Source of the DNA: Herminiimonas sp.
Lineage (GTDB): Bacteria; Pseudomonadota; Gammaproteobacteria; Burkholderiales; Burkholderiaceae
Assembly (NCBI GenBank): GCA_014377155.1
Contig: JACMQD010000329.1
Span: 1-20,174 of the forward strand
DNA length: 20,174 nt
Direction of reading: 5' to 3'
This document shows, piece by piece, positions 4,563-12,984 of this stretch (the stretch's first letter is position 1; each line of letters begins with the position of its first letter). The notes beneath the pieces were generated by a model that saw nothing but the letters and a program-made list of their open reading frames with translations, was not told where the DNA came from and ran no database searches. The position numbers were made by a program, and so were the translations under genes.

Positions 4563-6727
4563 GCGATTCGCTGATGGAAGCGCTGTTGCGCCCTCCAGTC
4601 GAACTCAATAGCGCAGTCACCGCGTGCGCCTGTTCGGCGTTGGCATTTATTGCGCCCGAATCGTTGTTGCTCACCCCTGACATGGGCGCGATCGCCGGCT
4701 GCGCCACCCTCGCTTTCGGCGCAGTGAGAGCGCGCCAGGCATCGCGCGTGATGCGCTACCAGCGTGGTCTCAAACGCTACAAGCTCACCTATGTCGCCCC
4801 ACATAAAATTCCCGTGTCGAACGACATGCTCTACATCGGACAAGGATTTCGCTGGACCCAATTGCATACGCAGCGCAAGACCGATGCGATGCGTTACGAA
4901 GCAAAACCATTCGTTGATCCAAGCAAATGGATCGAGCGCGCACGCCGGTTCGAGCGTTGGGCAGAAAAAAAACCAATGGCACGCGCTTTTGCGCAGATCA
5001 CGACAAAGCAGGCGTGGTGGAATCCGCTTGCGCGCCAACTCGATCTGGGCGGCACGCCCATTCTGCACGGCGTCGAGCCCAATGAGGTGCAGGTACTGCT
5101 GGGCCAGCGTCACCGCAACGGCCATTTGATCGTGCTCGGCACCACACGCGTTGGCAAAACGCGGCTGATGGAAATTCTGATGACGCAAGATATTCACAGC
5201 GGAAAAGTCGTGATCGTCATTGACCCGAAAGGGGACGCCGACCTGATGATGCGCGTGTATGCGGAAGCCAATCGCGCCGGCCGCCTCGATCAACTCTATC
5301 TGTTTCATCTTGGCTATCCCGAAATCAGCGCGCGGTACAACGGCATCGGCAATTTTGCGCGGATCACCGAAGTCGCGACGCGCACCACGAATGCGCTGCC
5401 GGCAGCGGGCAATTCCGCCGCCTTCAAAGAATTTGCGTGGCGCTTCACGAATCTCGTGGCACAGGCACAGGTGGCACTTGGTCGCGTACCAACGTACGAA
5501 CTGATCCTGCGCGACATCAGCGATATCGAACCGCTGTTTCTGCAGTATGCCCGTCATGTTTTAGAGAGCGACGCAGTGCCGCATTGGTTGGAACAACTTG
5601 AAGAGATCGATGCGCTCATCGAGAAGAAAAAATTACCGGTTCCACGCCCACTGCAAGACCGTAGCTTGCCGCTGATCGCGATGGTGCATCTGCTCAAAGT
5701 CCTGGCGTTGGAGGATCCTGTTCTCAATGGTCTTGCCACGGCCGTGCGTTACGAAAAATCCTTCTTCGAAAAGATCGTGGCGTCGCTCGGCCCGTTTTTG
5801 GAAAAGCTCACGACCGGCAACACTGGCAAGCTTATTTCGCCTGACTATTTTGATGTCAACGACAAACGCCCGATCTTCGACTGGATGCAGGTCATCCGCC
5901 AAAACGGCATCGTCTATGTCGGGCTCGATGCGCTGTCGGATGCGACCGTCGCCGGCGCAGTTGGCAATTCGATGCTGGCCGATCTGGTGTCGGTCGGCGG
6001 CAAGCTGTACAAGACCGGCCTGGATCCACATCATCCGGACGGCAATATCGTACTGCCGATCGTCGCGTGCCACTTCGACGAAGTCAACGAACTGATGGGG
6101 GCGGAGTTCGTCCCGATGGTCAATAAATTGGGCGGCGCCGGTTTCTGGATTTCCGCCTACACGCAAACGGTTCCAGACATCGAGGCCAAGGTCGGCGACG
6201 CAGCGAAAGCCAAGCAAATCCTGGGCAATTTTAATAATGTCGTGATGCTGCGCGTTAAGGATCAAGGGACCGCAGAATTTTTCACGGACCAGTTACCGAA
6301 GGTTGAAGTGTCTGCAATGACGGTGGTGTCGGGTGTCACCGATGGATCGGGTGACGGATCCGGTACCGATTTCGTATCGCGTAACGAAGACAGCATATCG
6401 ACACAGAGTGTGCCGATCATCGAACCGGCCGACATCATGTCTCTGCCCCAGGGACAGGCGTTTGCGCTACTGGAAGGAAACCGCCTCTGGAAAATCCGCA
6501 TGCCGATGCCGGACACGATCGGCGACGATTACATCCCCGCGTCGCTCCGCGCAGTCGGCGAATCGATGCGCGACAAATACCGGTTTGCCGATCAGTCGTG
6601 GACGCAAACAGACTGGATGAACGATCACCCCATCGGCCTGACCGGTGATGCTGCCGTCGTATCGGGTCCACAGCCTGGAACAGTGAAAGTTCCTGTGCCT
6701 GCTGCCAACACGGAGACCGGCATATGA
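4559..6727 (+). CDS. traD: Conjugative coupling ATPase TraD (SXT/TOL subfamily)
   Basis: A 722-aa VirD4-type coupling protein that joins the relaxosome to the secretion channel and powers DNA export. N-terminal hydrophobic segments at about residues 16-55 anchor it in the inner membrane. The RecA-like ATPase domain has Walker A GTTRVGKT at 194-201, a following VIVIDPKGDADLMMR block, and Walker B HFDEVNE with Asp507 and Glu508. The DPKGD and GRLDQLYLFHLGYPE blocks are typical of the SXT/TOL TraD group. Length fits this group, and a charged, flexible C-terminus follows the fold (GVTDGSGDGSGTDF at about 600-612). The gene overlaps both its neighbours by 4 bases (ATGA). I see no truncation or lost catalytic residue. 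The relaxase it should serve is not in the window. Confidence 0.96.
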   Translation: MSDSLMEALLRPPVELNSAVTACACSALAFIAPESLLLTPDMGAIAGCATLAFGAVRARQASRVMRYQRGLKRYKLTYVAPHKIPVSNDMLYIGQGFRWTQLHTQRKTDAMRYEAKPFVDPSKWIERARRFERWAEKKPMARAFAQITTKQAWWNPLARQLDLGGTPILHGVEPNEVQVLLGQRHRNGHLIVLGTTRVGKTRLMEILMTQDIHSGKVVIVIDPKGDADLMMRVYAEANRAGRLDQLYLFHLGYPEISARYNGIGNFARITEVATRTTNALPAAGNSAAFKEFAWRFTNLVAQAQVALGRVPTYELILRDISDIEPLFLQYARHVLESDAVPHWLEQLEEIDALIEKKKLPVPRPLQDRSLPLIAMVHLLKVLALEDPVLNGLATAVRYEKSFFEKIVASLGPFLEKLTTGNTGKLISPDYFDVNDKRPIFDWMQVIRQNGIVYVGLDALSDATVAGAVGNSMLADLVSVGGKLYKTGLDPHHPDGNIVLPIVACHFDEVNELMGAEFVPMVNKLGGAGFWISAYTQTVPDIEAKVGDAAKAKQILGNFNNVVMLRVKDQGTAEFFTDQLPKVEVSAMTVVSGVTDGSGDGSGTDFVSRNEDSISTQSVPIIEPADIMSLPQGQAFALLEGNRLWKIRMPMPDTIGDDYIPASLRAVGESMRDKYRFADQSWTQTDWMNDHPIGLTGDAAVVSGPQPGTVKVPVPAANTETGI

Positions 6728-7470
6728 CGCAAGCACAGCAGTCGCCGCGTTCGTCGTCTTCAACCAGGCCCGGCAGTCGCGGCCCCGTATCGATTCTGCT
6801 GGCGGCAGTACTCGGCCTGGTGTTCGCGACGATCTTGTCCTGGCTATTCGGCACGACCGTCGAAATTGTTGGCATGACGTTTTTTTGGCGCGAGCAAGGC
6901 GTCCGGCACAGCGAACAACTGGCGATCGATGGCATTGCACATATCGCCGGCCATCCGCGCTGCGCGATGGCGGCAGACACCGTGCAAGTTGCACACAACG
7001 TTGCAGGCGCCGTGCTCACGCCCTTCGTCTGGATTGGCGCAGTGACGTTCATCCAAAAATATAGTGCGCCTGTTGACACAGCCAGCATGTCGATCATCGC
7101 AAGCAAGTTGCAATCCTTTTTGCACACGCTGGCGCGCTGGGTGCTGATGTCGATTTATGTCGCACAGGACATTGCAGTACGGCTCGTGGTGATGTGGTTC
7201 GCGCTGCCGCTGTTCGGCATGCTGTTTCTGCTGGCGATCATCGATGGCCTGGTGCGGCGCGACCTGCGGAAATGGTCGGGCGGACGCGAATCGTCGTTCG
7301 TCTATCACCACGCAAAGAAACTGACGACCTGGGGATTGACAGGTGGTTTCGCGATTTATCTCGCGTGGCCGTTCGGCGGCATCAATCCGGTGGCCATCGT
7401 CACGGCGCTCTCCTTGTTTTCTGCAGCGGCGCTGACCATCACCGTCGCCAGTTTCAAAAAATATCTTTAA
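6724..7470 (+). CDS. ICE inner-membrane protein, PFL_4697 family (TIGR03747 type)
   Basis: A 248-aa polytopic membrane protein. Hydrophobic segments are visible at about residues 20-45, 93-112, 138-178 (a long pair) and 198-240, with a basic loop between (DGLVRRDLRKWSGGRESSFVYHH, here split around residue 178-200). The YHHAKK motif after the RRDLRKW.GGRES block is typical of the PFL_4697 family, which always follows traD in this type of cluster. Its role is undefined; a partner of TraD in the inner membrane is a reasonable inference from linkage. The start overlaps the traD stop (ATGA). Confidence 0.87.
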   Translation: MTQAQQSPRSSSSTRPGSRGPVSILLAAVLGLVFATILSWLFGTTVEIVGMTFFWREQGVRHSEQLAIDGIAHIAGHPRCAMAADTVQVAHNVAGAVLTPFVWIGAVTFIQKYSAPVDTASMSIIASKLQSFLHTLARWVLMSIYVAQDIAVRLVVMWFALPLFGMLFLLAIIDGLVRRDLRKWSGGRESSFVYHHAKKLTTWGLTGGFAIYLAWPFGGINPVAIVTALSLFSAAALTITVASFKKYL

Positions 7471-7483
7471 CGGGGCATCGATC

Positions 7484-7777
7484 ATGAAACCTTACCTTCT
7501 CGTTTTATTGTGCGGCCTTCTGACGACGACTGCACCGGCCCGCGCCGATGACGACGCCGAGCGCGAAGCGCTGGCCAAGATCGTTTATGAGATCGAGCGC
7601 GTGCAGCAAATGGCAGCAGACGCACAGAAAGACGTCACGTCCGCGCCGCGCGTGAAATTCCGCTACGACTGGCTGTTGCGCGATTTGCAGATGGTGCGTG
7701 ACGGTATCGAAAGTCATCTCGACAGCCCGCACCAACCGCGATCCGTGCCGCCGCTCAAAGGCGATTACCGCCAATAA
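7484..7777 (+). CDS. RAQPRD-family ICE protein (TIGR01690 type)
   Basis: A 97-aa small exported protein: a signal peptide ends near PARA, then a helical mature part (EREALAKIVYEIERVQQMA) leads to FRYDWLLRDLQMVRDGIESH and ends in HQPRSVPPLKGDY. The F.YDWLLRDL..VR.GI..HL pattern followed by QPR and GDYR is the hallmark of this ICE family, named for its RAQPRD segment; here that segment reads HQPRSV. It is periplasmic, of unknown function, and always lies among the small membrane proteins before the pilin-like gene. The gap to the previous stop is 13 bp and the upstream GGGG is a modest ribosome binding site. Confidence 0.88.
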   Translation: MKPYLLVLLCGLLTTTAPARADDDAEREALAKIVYEIERVQQMAADAQKDVTSAPRVKFRYDWLLRDLQMVRDGIESHLDSPHQPRSVPPLKGDYRQ

Positions 7778-7794
7778 CGGCAGGAGTCAATCCG

Positions 7795-8025
7795 ATGAAT
7801 TCAAATCAGCTTGCTGCCTTTCTTTCTGCTGCCGGCGTCGAGGCCAGTAATGTCAGCCTGCTTGTCGTATCGCTGCTGTGCGCCTTCACGTTCCTGTGGG
7901 CGGCATGGGTAGTGCGCAACCTGGGTATGCGCACGCTGTACGGCGACATGACGCCGAACCACTACGCAATCTATTCCGTACGGGCACTCATCATCGTGAT
8001 GGTGCTGGTCTACCTGGTGTCATAA
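7795..8025 (+). CDS. Small two-helix membrane protein, PFL_4701 family (TIGR03758 type)
   Basis: A 76-aa protein with two predicted transmembrane helices (about residues 19-40 and 57-75) joined by the loop RNLGMRTLYGDMTPNHYAIY. The W..W..G....GDM..... block between two short helices fits the PFL_4701 family. Size and topology resemble small pilus-base or pilin-like subunits, but its function is unknown. AGGAG lies 8 bases before the ATG. The following 124 bp hold no convincing gene. Confidence 0.85.
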   Translation: MNSNQLAAFLSAAGVEASNVSLLVVSLLCAFTFLWAAWVVRNLGMRTLYGDMTPNHYAIYSVRALIIVMVLVYLVS

Positions 8026-8149
8026 AGAGGCAACGATGCGCATCCAACCACAAGGCCCGTGACGTAATTCCGCGCAATGCCGTTAAGGGTGCGTCGTACC
8101 TCAGCGCGAGCAAGAGATTCAAAACCATTTTCTAGCAAGGAATCAGACA
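8026..8149 (+). other. 124-bp gap with a 9-codon minigene, possible gene remnant
   Basis: This is the longest gap inside the operon. AGAGG at 8026-8030 is a good ribosome binding site for the ATG at 8036, but the frame stops after eight residues (MRIQPQGP, stop at 8060-8062). Another frame remains open and reads plausibly (residues such as NHKARDVIPRNAV) to a stop at about 8133. This looks like a vestigial or frame-disrupted small gene, or a leader for the abundant pilin-like product encoded next. Confidence 0.35.
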
Positions 8150-8581
8150 ATGAAACAGAACACACAGGCAAGACACGGCCCGCATTTTATCGGTCAGGCA
8201 AAGCGTGCTTTGGCGGCTGCTTGGACCAGCGGCATTGCACGCCAACTCGCGATCACCATCGTTGCCACACTATCGTTATTTTTGGTGGCGGACTACGCGC
8301 TGGCGGCGTTGCCGACGGCGCTCAATCCTGGCGGCAGTGCGGCGACTGGCGATTACATCGGACTCATCAAAGAGTACTGGAAAAAGGGCGTGGCGTTGCT
8401 GGCGCTGATCATCTGTGCGCTGGCGTTTCTGTCGGTCGGCGGTGGTGGTTTGGCGAAATTCAATGATTTCCGCGCAGGCAAAGCGGAGATTGGCGACCTC
8501 ACGCTGTTTGCAGTGCTCGGCGTGATCGTATTGGTCACGACCGTGTATTTGCTGACGACCGCAGACGGCATCATCACGTAA
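8150..8581 (+). CDS. Pilin-like membrane protein, PFL_4702 family (TIGR03745 type)
   Basis: A 143-aa protein with a long N-terminal leader whose hydrophobic part ends in ADYALA, a good signal peptidase site at about residues 45-50; the mature part starts ALPTALNPGG. Two transmembrane helices follow (about 77-98 and 117-138), separated by a short basic loop (KFNDFRAGKAEIGD). The layout of long leader, two helices and a G-rich turn (LSVGGGGL) matches VirB2/TraA-type pilins, and the PFL_4702 family is the usual pilin candidate in MPF-G systems. GCAAGGAATC gives a good ribosome binding site. It is followed at 32 bp by the VirB3-like gene, mirroring the virB2-virB3 order. Confidence 0.87.
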   Translation: MKQNTQARHGPHFIGQAKRALAAAWTSGIARQLAITIVATLSLFLVADYALAALPTALNPGGSAATGDYIGLIKEYWKKGVALLALIICALAFLSVGGGGLAKFNDFRAGKAEIGDLTLFAVLGVIVLVTTVYLLTTADGIIT

Positions 8582-8613
8582 TTTTTAGCTTCGTTACAAA
8601 GAAAGGAATCCAG

Positions 8614-9033
8614 ATGAGCGCGCCCTTAGCAGACACCGCACCGCTGACCGATCGCATCAATGCAGAGCCGGCCATTTTGCGCGGCCTGTCGTCGACCGAA
8701 TCGTTGCTTGCGATTGGCTTGTCGTTCGCTTTCTGGATTCCCGTCTCGTTGACGTTTAGCGTCCTGGTTGGCCATCTGATGGTCGCGGTGGCCGTCATGG
8801 GCGCAGGGCCAATCATGACGGTCTGGCTCATGTCGGGATGGTTTCAAAAGGTCAAGCGCGACCGACCGGATTATTACTACCAACATTTGATTAAAAAATG
8901 GATGGCCGACAAAGGTCCGATGAAGGCGCGGTTTGTCAGCCAGTCGGGGCTCTGGGAACTCGGCCGTTCGCTGCCTGTGCTGCGCAGCGGTCTGTCATGG
9001 AATCCATTGACTCGCACAAAAAAGGATGCCTGA
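8614..9033 (+). CDS. VirB3/TraL-like transfer protein (TIGR03750 type)
   Basis: A 139-aa protein with two transmembrane helices (about residues 31-50 and 54-75), then a basic cytoplasmic tail, including KRDRPDYYYQHLIKKW and a C-terminal RSGLSWNPLTRTKK. The arrangement of a pair of N-terminal helices followed by KVKRDRPDYY is typical of the TIGR03750 family, whose members stand where VirB3/TraL proteins stand and probably help dock the VirB4 ATPase to the inner-membrane complex. AAAGGAATCC is its ribosome binding site. It is two bases from the next gene's start. Confidence 0.85.
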   Translation: MSAPLADTAPLTDRINAEPAILRGLSSTESLLAIGLSFAFWIPVSLTFSVLVGHLMVAVAVMGAGPIMTVWLMSGWFQKVKRDRPDYYYQHLIKKWMADKGPMKARFVSQSGLWELGRSLPVLRSGLSWNPLTRTKKDA

Positions 9034-9035
9034 TC

Positions 9036-9746
9036 ATGTCGCGTTACATCAATGCGTTAGACGGCCGCGAATTCACGATCCGCGTGCAATGGGTGTTCAT
9101 CGCCGTCCTGACCTGCATCACCATGTTTGCGATGGTGGGCTGGAAAACCACACCAAAGGATTTTACTGCGCACATCCCGCCCGATCTGCGCGCCGGCGCC
9201 AGGCTCAATATCGGCAGTACGCCGGAAGTGCCGCCGGCGAATGTCTATACGTTCGGCCTCTATATCTGGCAGCAAATCAACCGCTGGAAAGAAGATGGCA
9301 CCAAAAATTACGGTGAGCAGATTTTTGCGATGCAGAACTACATTACGCCAGCCTGCCGGGAGCAGCTGATTTCCGACATGAATATCAAGGCAGGACGCGG
9401 CGAGCTCGCGCAACGCACGCGCAGTTTGATGGAAATCGCTGGTCAGAATTACGAAGAAAAGCGCGTCGTGCCGCTTGGCGGACAAGCCTGGACCGTACTG
9501 CTTGATACGCAACTGCAAGAGACGTCGCGCGGTGTCCAGGTGAAAGACGTCTTCATTCGTTACCCGCTGCAGATCGTCCGGTTTGACGTTGATCGCGAAC
9601 TCAACCCCTTCGGTCTCGCGGTCGACTGTTTCGGCAACGGCAGGCCCGAACGGCTGGATCCGAAAGCCTACAAATTGTTAAGCGCGCCCATGCCCAGTTC
9701 GGTAGGGCCTGGACCTGCGGCATTGCCTGCCCCTGCAGCACCGTGA
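9036..9746 (+). CDS. VirB8/TraE-like protein, PFL_4703 family (TIGR03746 type)
   Basis: A 236-aa bitopic protein: a short cytoplasmic N-terminus (MSRYINALDGREFTIRVQ), one membrane helix at about 19-36, and a periplasmic domain. Family blocks visible are HIPPDLRAGA, NVYTFGLYIWQQINRW, QNYITPACREQL and, near the end, ELNPFGLAVDCFGNGRPERL. The open frame continues 46 codons upstream, but that stretch lies inside the previous gene; AAAGGATG just before the ATG at 9036 and the membrane topology fix the start. VirB8/TraE proteins are periplasmic assembly factors of the inner-membrane complex. It overlaps the next gene's earliest possible start (GTGA at 9743). Confidence 0.86.
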   Translation: MSRYINALDGREFTIRVQWVFIAVLTCITMFAMVGWKTTPKDFTAHIPPDLRAGARLNIGSTPEVPPANVYTFGLYIWQQINRWKEDGTKNYGEQIFAMQNYITPACREQLISDMNIKAGRGELAQRTRSLMEIAGQNYEEKRVVPLGGQAWTVLLDTQLQETSRGVQVKDVFIRYPLQIVRFDVDRELNPFGLAVDCFGNGRPERLDPKAYKLLSAPMPSSVGPGPAALPAPAAP

Positions 9747-9766
9747 CCCCTGCCATGGAGACTTTA

Positions 9767-10879
9767 ATGCGTCGTCAATTCCCTCTGTCGTTCACTGCCG
9801 TACTGATCGCCGTCCTGATCGCTGCCCTTGTCCCGCTTGCTGCATTCGGCCAGGTCGAAGTGCGCAACACCGCCAACGTGGCCGGACGAGCAAACGGTAC
9901 ACCTGCCGCACCGATTGATCTTGGTACACCACCAAAACAAAACGCCGCTGCGCAAAAAGCGACGTTGCCGATGTTGACTGCTGAACCGGTGCCGGCGCAA
10001 CAAAATCTGCCTACAGCAGAGTTGAGTCCTCGCGCCGGCACGCAGAATGCCGCCCCCAAAGCGAAGCGTCCCGCACCCTTGGCTTCGTCGCGCGGGACGT
10101 TACCGGCCAGCGCGACAGCAGAGGATGCCGGCTCGACATCCAGCGTCGACCGCGTTGCCTTTAATCGCGTGCCAATTCGCGTTGTATTGCGCGCGGGCCG
10201 CGAGCGCATCTTGCAGTTTCAAAATCCGGTCACGCTGAGCGTCACCGAAGAAGTGCAGGCGCTGGTGCAGCGGCTCGACATCATCGACCGCACCGTCTAC
10301 ATCACCGCGTCGCGCCCGTTTCCCCGCACGCGCGTCCTGGCCCATGACCTGGTGACCGGTCAGGTGATCCCGCTTGATTTGCAAGCCAGCAAGGAAGCCG
10401 TGGCGTCGGGCATTCTCGAAATCTCGACGAAGAAGGATGTGGCCAGGAATACGCCTGCCACTGACAGCGGCAGGCGCCGTATGACAGGCGATGCCGACGA
10501 ACCGGACGCCGATGCATCGGTCGACATGGTGGCACTTACGCGCTACGCGTCGCACAGCCTCTATGCGCCACGCCGACTGGTCGCCGCTACTGCGGGTATT
10601 CGCCAAATCCAGGTCACGACGAAACCAGCCGTTGGACTATATCGGGGCGCGCGGCTGGAAACAACACCGATCGGCGCATGGCGCTCGCAAGATCTGTATG
10701 TCACCGCAGTGAAATTCGTCAACCGCGACAAGACGGCGGTGGAGCTGGACTTGACCGAATTGCGCGGCCAGTGGATTGCCGCCACCTCACAGCACGGCAC
10801 CCTTGCGCCGGCCGGATCGGAAAACGATACGACCGCCGTCTACCTGGTGTCCGAACGCCCATTTGAAGAATCGCGATAG
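9767..10879 (+). CDS. VirB9/TraK-like protein, PFL_4704 family (TIGR03749 type)
   Basis: A 370-aa exported protein: signal peptide RRQFPLSFTAVLIAVL...PLAAFG, a long Ala/Pro-rich region (about residues 35-125), and a C-terminal beta-rich domain with IRVVLRAGRERILQF, QRLDIIDRTVYITAS and later DMVALTRYASHSLYAPRRL. The middle and end blocks fit the PFL_4704 family, which has the TraK/VirB9 role in the outer-membrane core. The frame is open from a GTG at 9743 and an ATG at 9755, but GGAG at 9757-9760, six bases before the ATG at 9767, and the signal peptide there favour 9767. It is 9 bp from the TraB-like gene, as usual. Confidence 0.86.
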   Translation: MRRQFPLSFTAVLIAVLIAALVPLAAFGQVEVRNTANVAGRANGTPAAPIDLGTPPKQNAAAQKATLPMLTAEPVPAQQNLPTAELSPRAGTQNAAPKAKRPAPLASSRGTLPASATAEDAGSTSSVDRVAFNRVPIRVVLRAGRERILQFQNPVTLSVTEEVQALVQRLDIIDRTVYITASRPFPRTRVLAHDLVTGQVIPLDLQASKEAVASGILEISTKKDVARNTPATDSGRRRMTGDADEPDADASVDMVALTRYASHSLYAPRRLVAATAGIRQIQVTTKPAVGLYRGARLETTPIGAWRSQDLYVTAVKFVNRDKTAVELDLTELRGQWIAATSQHGTLAPAGSENDTTAVYLVSERPFEESR

Positions 10880-10888
10880 GGAGCCACG

Positions 10889-12502
10889 ATGGCTATTTCT
10901 CAAAACAGGCTGACGGGACTATTGGTCGTGGCGGCGGTGATCACGGTAGTCGTCGTGCTTTATGCGTCGTTCAAACAAGGCGCCCGGGCGGCGCCATTGA
11001 AAGAAGTGCCGAAACTGGCGACTGCTGTCAAGTCGCCGGATGCGGATTCGCCGGCCGAATCGCTGCGCACGCTGACTGCCGAAGTCAAGGAACTCAAAAC
11101 GGCCTCTCAGCAGTTGTCGGACGAAGCGGCTCGGATCAAGAACGACAACAATACACTTCGTAACAATGAAACGGCCATCGTCGAGCGCGTGCGCGCAGCG
11201 CTGGTCAACGACGCCACAAAAGGCGCAGTCAATCCGCCCGCTGCTGGTACGACGGGCAACCCGGCCCGCCCGCCAGACAACCCTTCTGCAGTCGCCGACG
11301 GGATGCTCAAGAATGGGGTCGGCAGTGCACAGACATCGCGCGGCGGCTTCGCCGCCGATATCCCGTCGGGACTTGGTTTCGACGGGACCGCAATTGCACC
11401 TCCCGGCGCGAACTTTGTACCAAGCCCATCCCAGACTAACTCCACTGCCCCACAAACGGTGCCAGGGGCTCCCGAAGCGCCCCGGCGCGGCTATATCAAG
11501 CTAGTCCCTATTGGCATGACCGAAGCCAAAGGCGCATCCGGTCAAACCACTCTGATCAAAACGAATCCGGGTCTGCCCAACACCATGCCTGAATCAGTCA
11601 ACAGCATGCTGGCTACAGGTGAGCCGGCATCCGGCAGCAATGTCACCGGATTGCCGTACGCGATGGTCGACGGCGACGCGTCGTCGCGTAAAAAGCCGGT
11701 CAAACCATATTTCACGATTCCCGAGAATGCCACGCTGACCGGCGGCACCGCGATGACGGCGATCGTTGGGCGCGTCCCGGTCGACGGCCGCGTACAAGAT
11801 CCGATGCAATTCAAGCTGCTCATCGGTCGCGACAATCTTGCCGCCAATGGTCAGCAAGTCCCCGCCGATGTCGCCGGCATCGTCGTCAGCGGCACCGCGA
11901 TCGGCGACATGACGCTGCTGTGCAATGAAGGACTGATCCAGTCACTGACATTCGTCTTTAACGACGGCACGATCCAGACAGTCAGCCGACGCCGGGATGG
12001 CGCAGCACCGGTCATGAGCGGCGGTGCGTCGAGCGGCGCGACAGCGCAAGGCGGCATCGCCAGTTCCTCCAAGCTGGGTTATATCTCGGACGAACACGGC
12101 AATCCCTGCATCACAGGCCGGTTCGTCACCAACGCGCCAAGCTATCTGACCAACATGGTTGGGCTCAAAACGCTGTCGCTGGCGGCGTCCGCCATGGCGC
12201 AAGCGCAAACCTCAACAGTGGCTACCGGATCCGGCATCGCGTCCGGCGTCACTGGCAACAAGAGCTCGTTTGTACTGGGACAGGCAGCAGGCGGCGCGGT
12301 CGACGAAGTCAACACCTGGGTGATGCGCCGCATGAACAACAGTTTTGATGCGGTCGTGACCGCTGCCGGCGCTCGGGTCGTGGTGCACATCGATCAGGAA
12401 ATCAAACTCGATAAAGATCCCGCTGCCAGGAAGCTCGATTACGGCCATCTGAATGCGGGCACGTCTGCTGAACATCAAGGAAATCGTCATGGACTCGATT
12501 AA
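10889..12502 (+). CDS. VirB10/TraB-like channel protein, PFL_4705 family (TIGR03752 type)
   Basis: A 537-aa protein that should span the envelope: an N-terminal membrane helix at about residues 9-27, a coiled coil at about 55-100 (LTAEVKELKTASQQLSDEAA), a Pro/Gly/Ser-rich periplasmic linker (about 115-205), and a C-terminal TrbI/VirB10-like beta domain from about 275, including YFTIPENATLTGGTAMTAIV and LLIGRDNLAANGQQVP. The end contains VDEVNTWVMRRMNNSFDAVV and VVVHIDQEIKLD. This architecture matches TraB of F-like and MPF-G systems, which links the inner-membrane ATPases to the outer-membrane pore. GGGAG precedes the ATG. The C-terminus overlaps the lipoprotein start by 14 bases. Confidence 0.9.
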   Translation: MAISQNRLTGLLVVAAVITVVVVLYASFKQGARAAPLKEVPKLATAVKSPDADSPAESLRTLTAEVKELKTASQQLSDEAARIKNDNNTLRNNETAIVERVRAALVNDATKGAVNPPAAGTTGNPARPPDNPSAVADGMLKNGVGSAQTSRGGFAADIPSGLGFDGTAIAPPGANFVPSPSQTNSTAPQTVPGAPEAPRRGYIKLVPIGMTEAKGASGQTTLIKTNPGLPNTMPESVNSMLATGEPASGSNVTGLPYAMVDGDASSRKKPVKPYFTIPENATLTGGTAMTAIVGRVPVDGRVQDPMQFKLLIGRDNLAANGQQVPADVAGIVVSGTAIGDMTLLCNEGLIQSLTFVFNDGTIQTVSRRRDGAAPVMSGGASSGATAQGGIASSSKLGYISDEHGNPCITGRFVTNAPSYLTNMVGLKTLSLAASAMAQAQTSTVATGSGIASGVTGNKSSFVLGQAAGGAVDEVNTWVMRRMNNSFDAVVTAAGARVVVHIDQEIKLDKDPAARKLDYGHLNAGTSAEHQGNRHGLD

Positions 12503-12959
12503 TCAACACCCCATCGCGCGCGCCTGCGCACTGGGACTTTTTCTTGCGGCGACGTTGGGCGGCTGCGCTGTATCAGGACCAAAGGAATCGGCGCTGTCAC
12601 AAGATGGCCCGACGATGGTCGAGATCTATCGCAAGCACATGGGCGACGTGCGCGAAGATGGCGGTGCGGTGCGAGACCGGTTGCCGCTGCGCGCTCCAAC
12701 CGAGGCCTCGCCGGGTGAGCTGCGGCGGTCGATGATGAGCGGCATCGACAATCGTTTTCCGCGCTTACCCAATCCTGATCTGGTGATGTTCGTGCTGCCC
12801 CATCTTGCCAAGGGGCGGTATCCGATACCGGGTTACGTGACCGTGTTTCCGATGTACGAACGCGTGGAGTACGCAATGCCCGGTGAAGTGACAACGCGAA
12901 AACCGGTAGCGCACGCAAGGACGAAATCGGCGGGCGACCCTGCTGCACTCAACAAGTAA
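12489..12959 (+). CDS. Conjugative transfer lipoprotein (TIGR03751 type)
   Basis: A 156-aa lipoprotein: the signal sequence ends in the lipobox LGGC, with Cys26 as the lipidated residue, followed by AVSGPKES. The mature part contains MVEIYRKHMGDVREDG and then RFPRLPNPDLVMFVLPHL and PIPGYVTVFPMYERVEY, in keeping with the TIGR03751 family. Such proteins have the position and topology of VirB7/TraV, anchoring the outer-membrane core. The frame extends 12 codons upstream to 12453, but AAGGA at 12478-12482 and the lipobox spacing point to the ATG at 12489, which overlaps the TraB-like gene by 14 bases. A flexible basic tail ends the protein. Confidence 0.87.
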   Translation: MDSINQHPIARACALGLFLAATLGGCAVSGPKESALSQDGPTMVEIYRKHMGDVREDGGAVRDRLPLRAPTEASPGELRRSMMSGIDNRFPRLPNPDLVMFVLPHLAKGRYPIPGYVTVFPMYERVEYAMPGEVTTRKPVAHARTKSAGDPAALNK

Positions 12960-12984
12960 TTGCCTGCATTTTTAAGGAAACGCG

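Noticed and set aside
4520..5557. 345-codon open frame on the - strand
   Set aside because: Antisense shadow of traD, which has intact Walker motifs.
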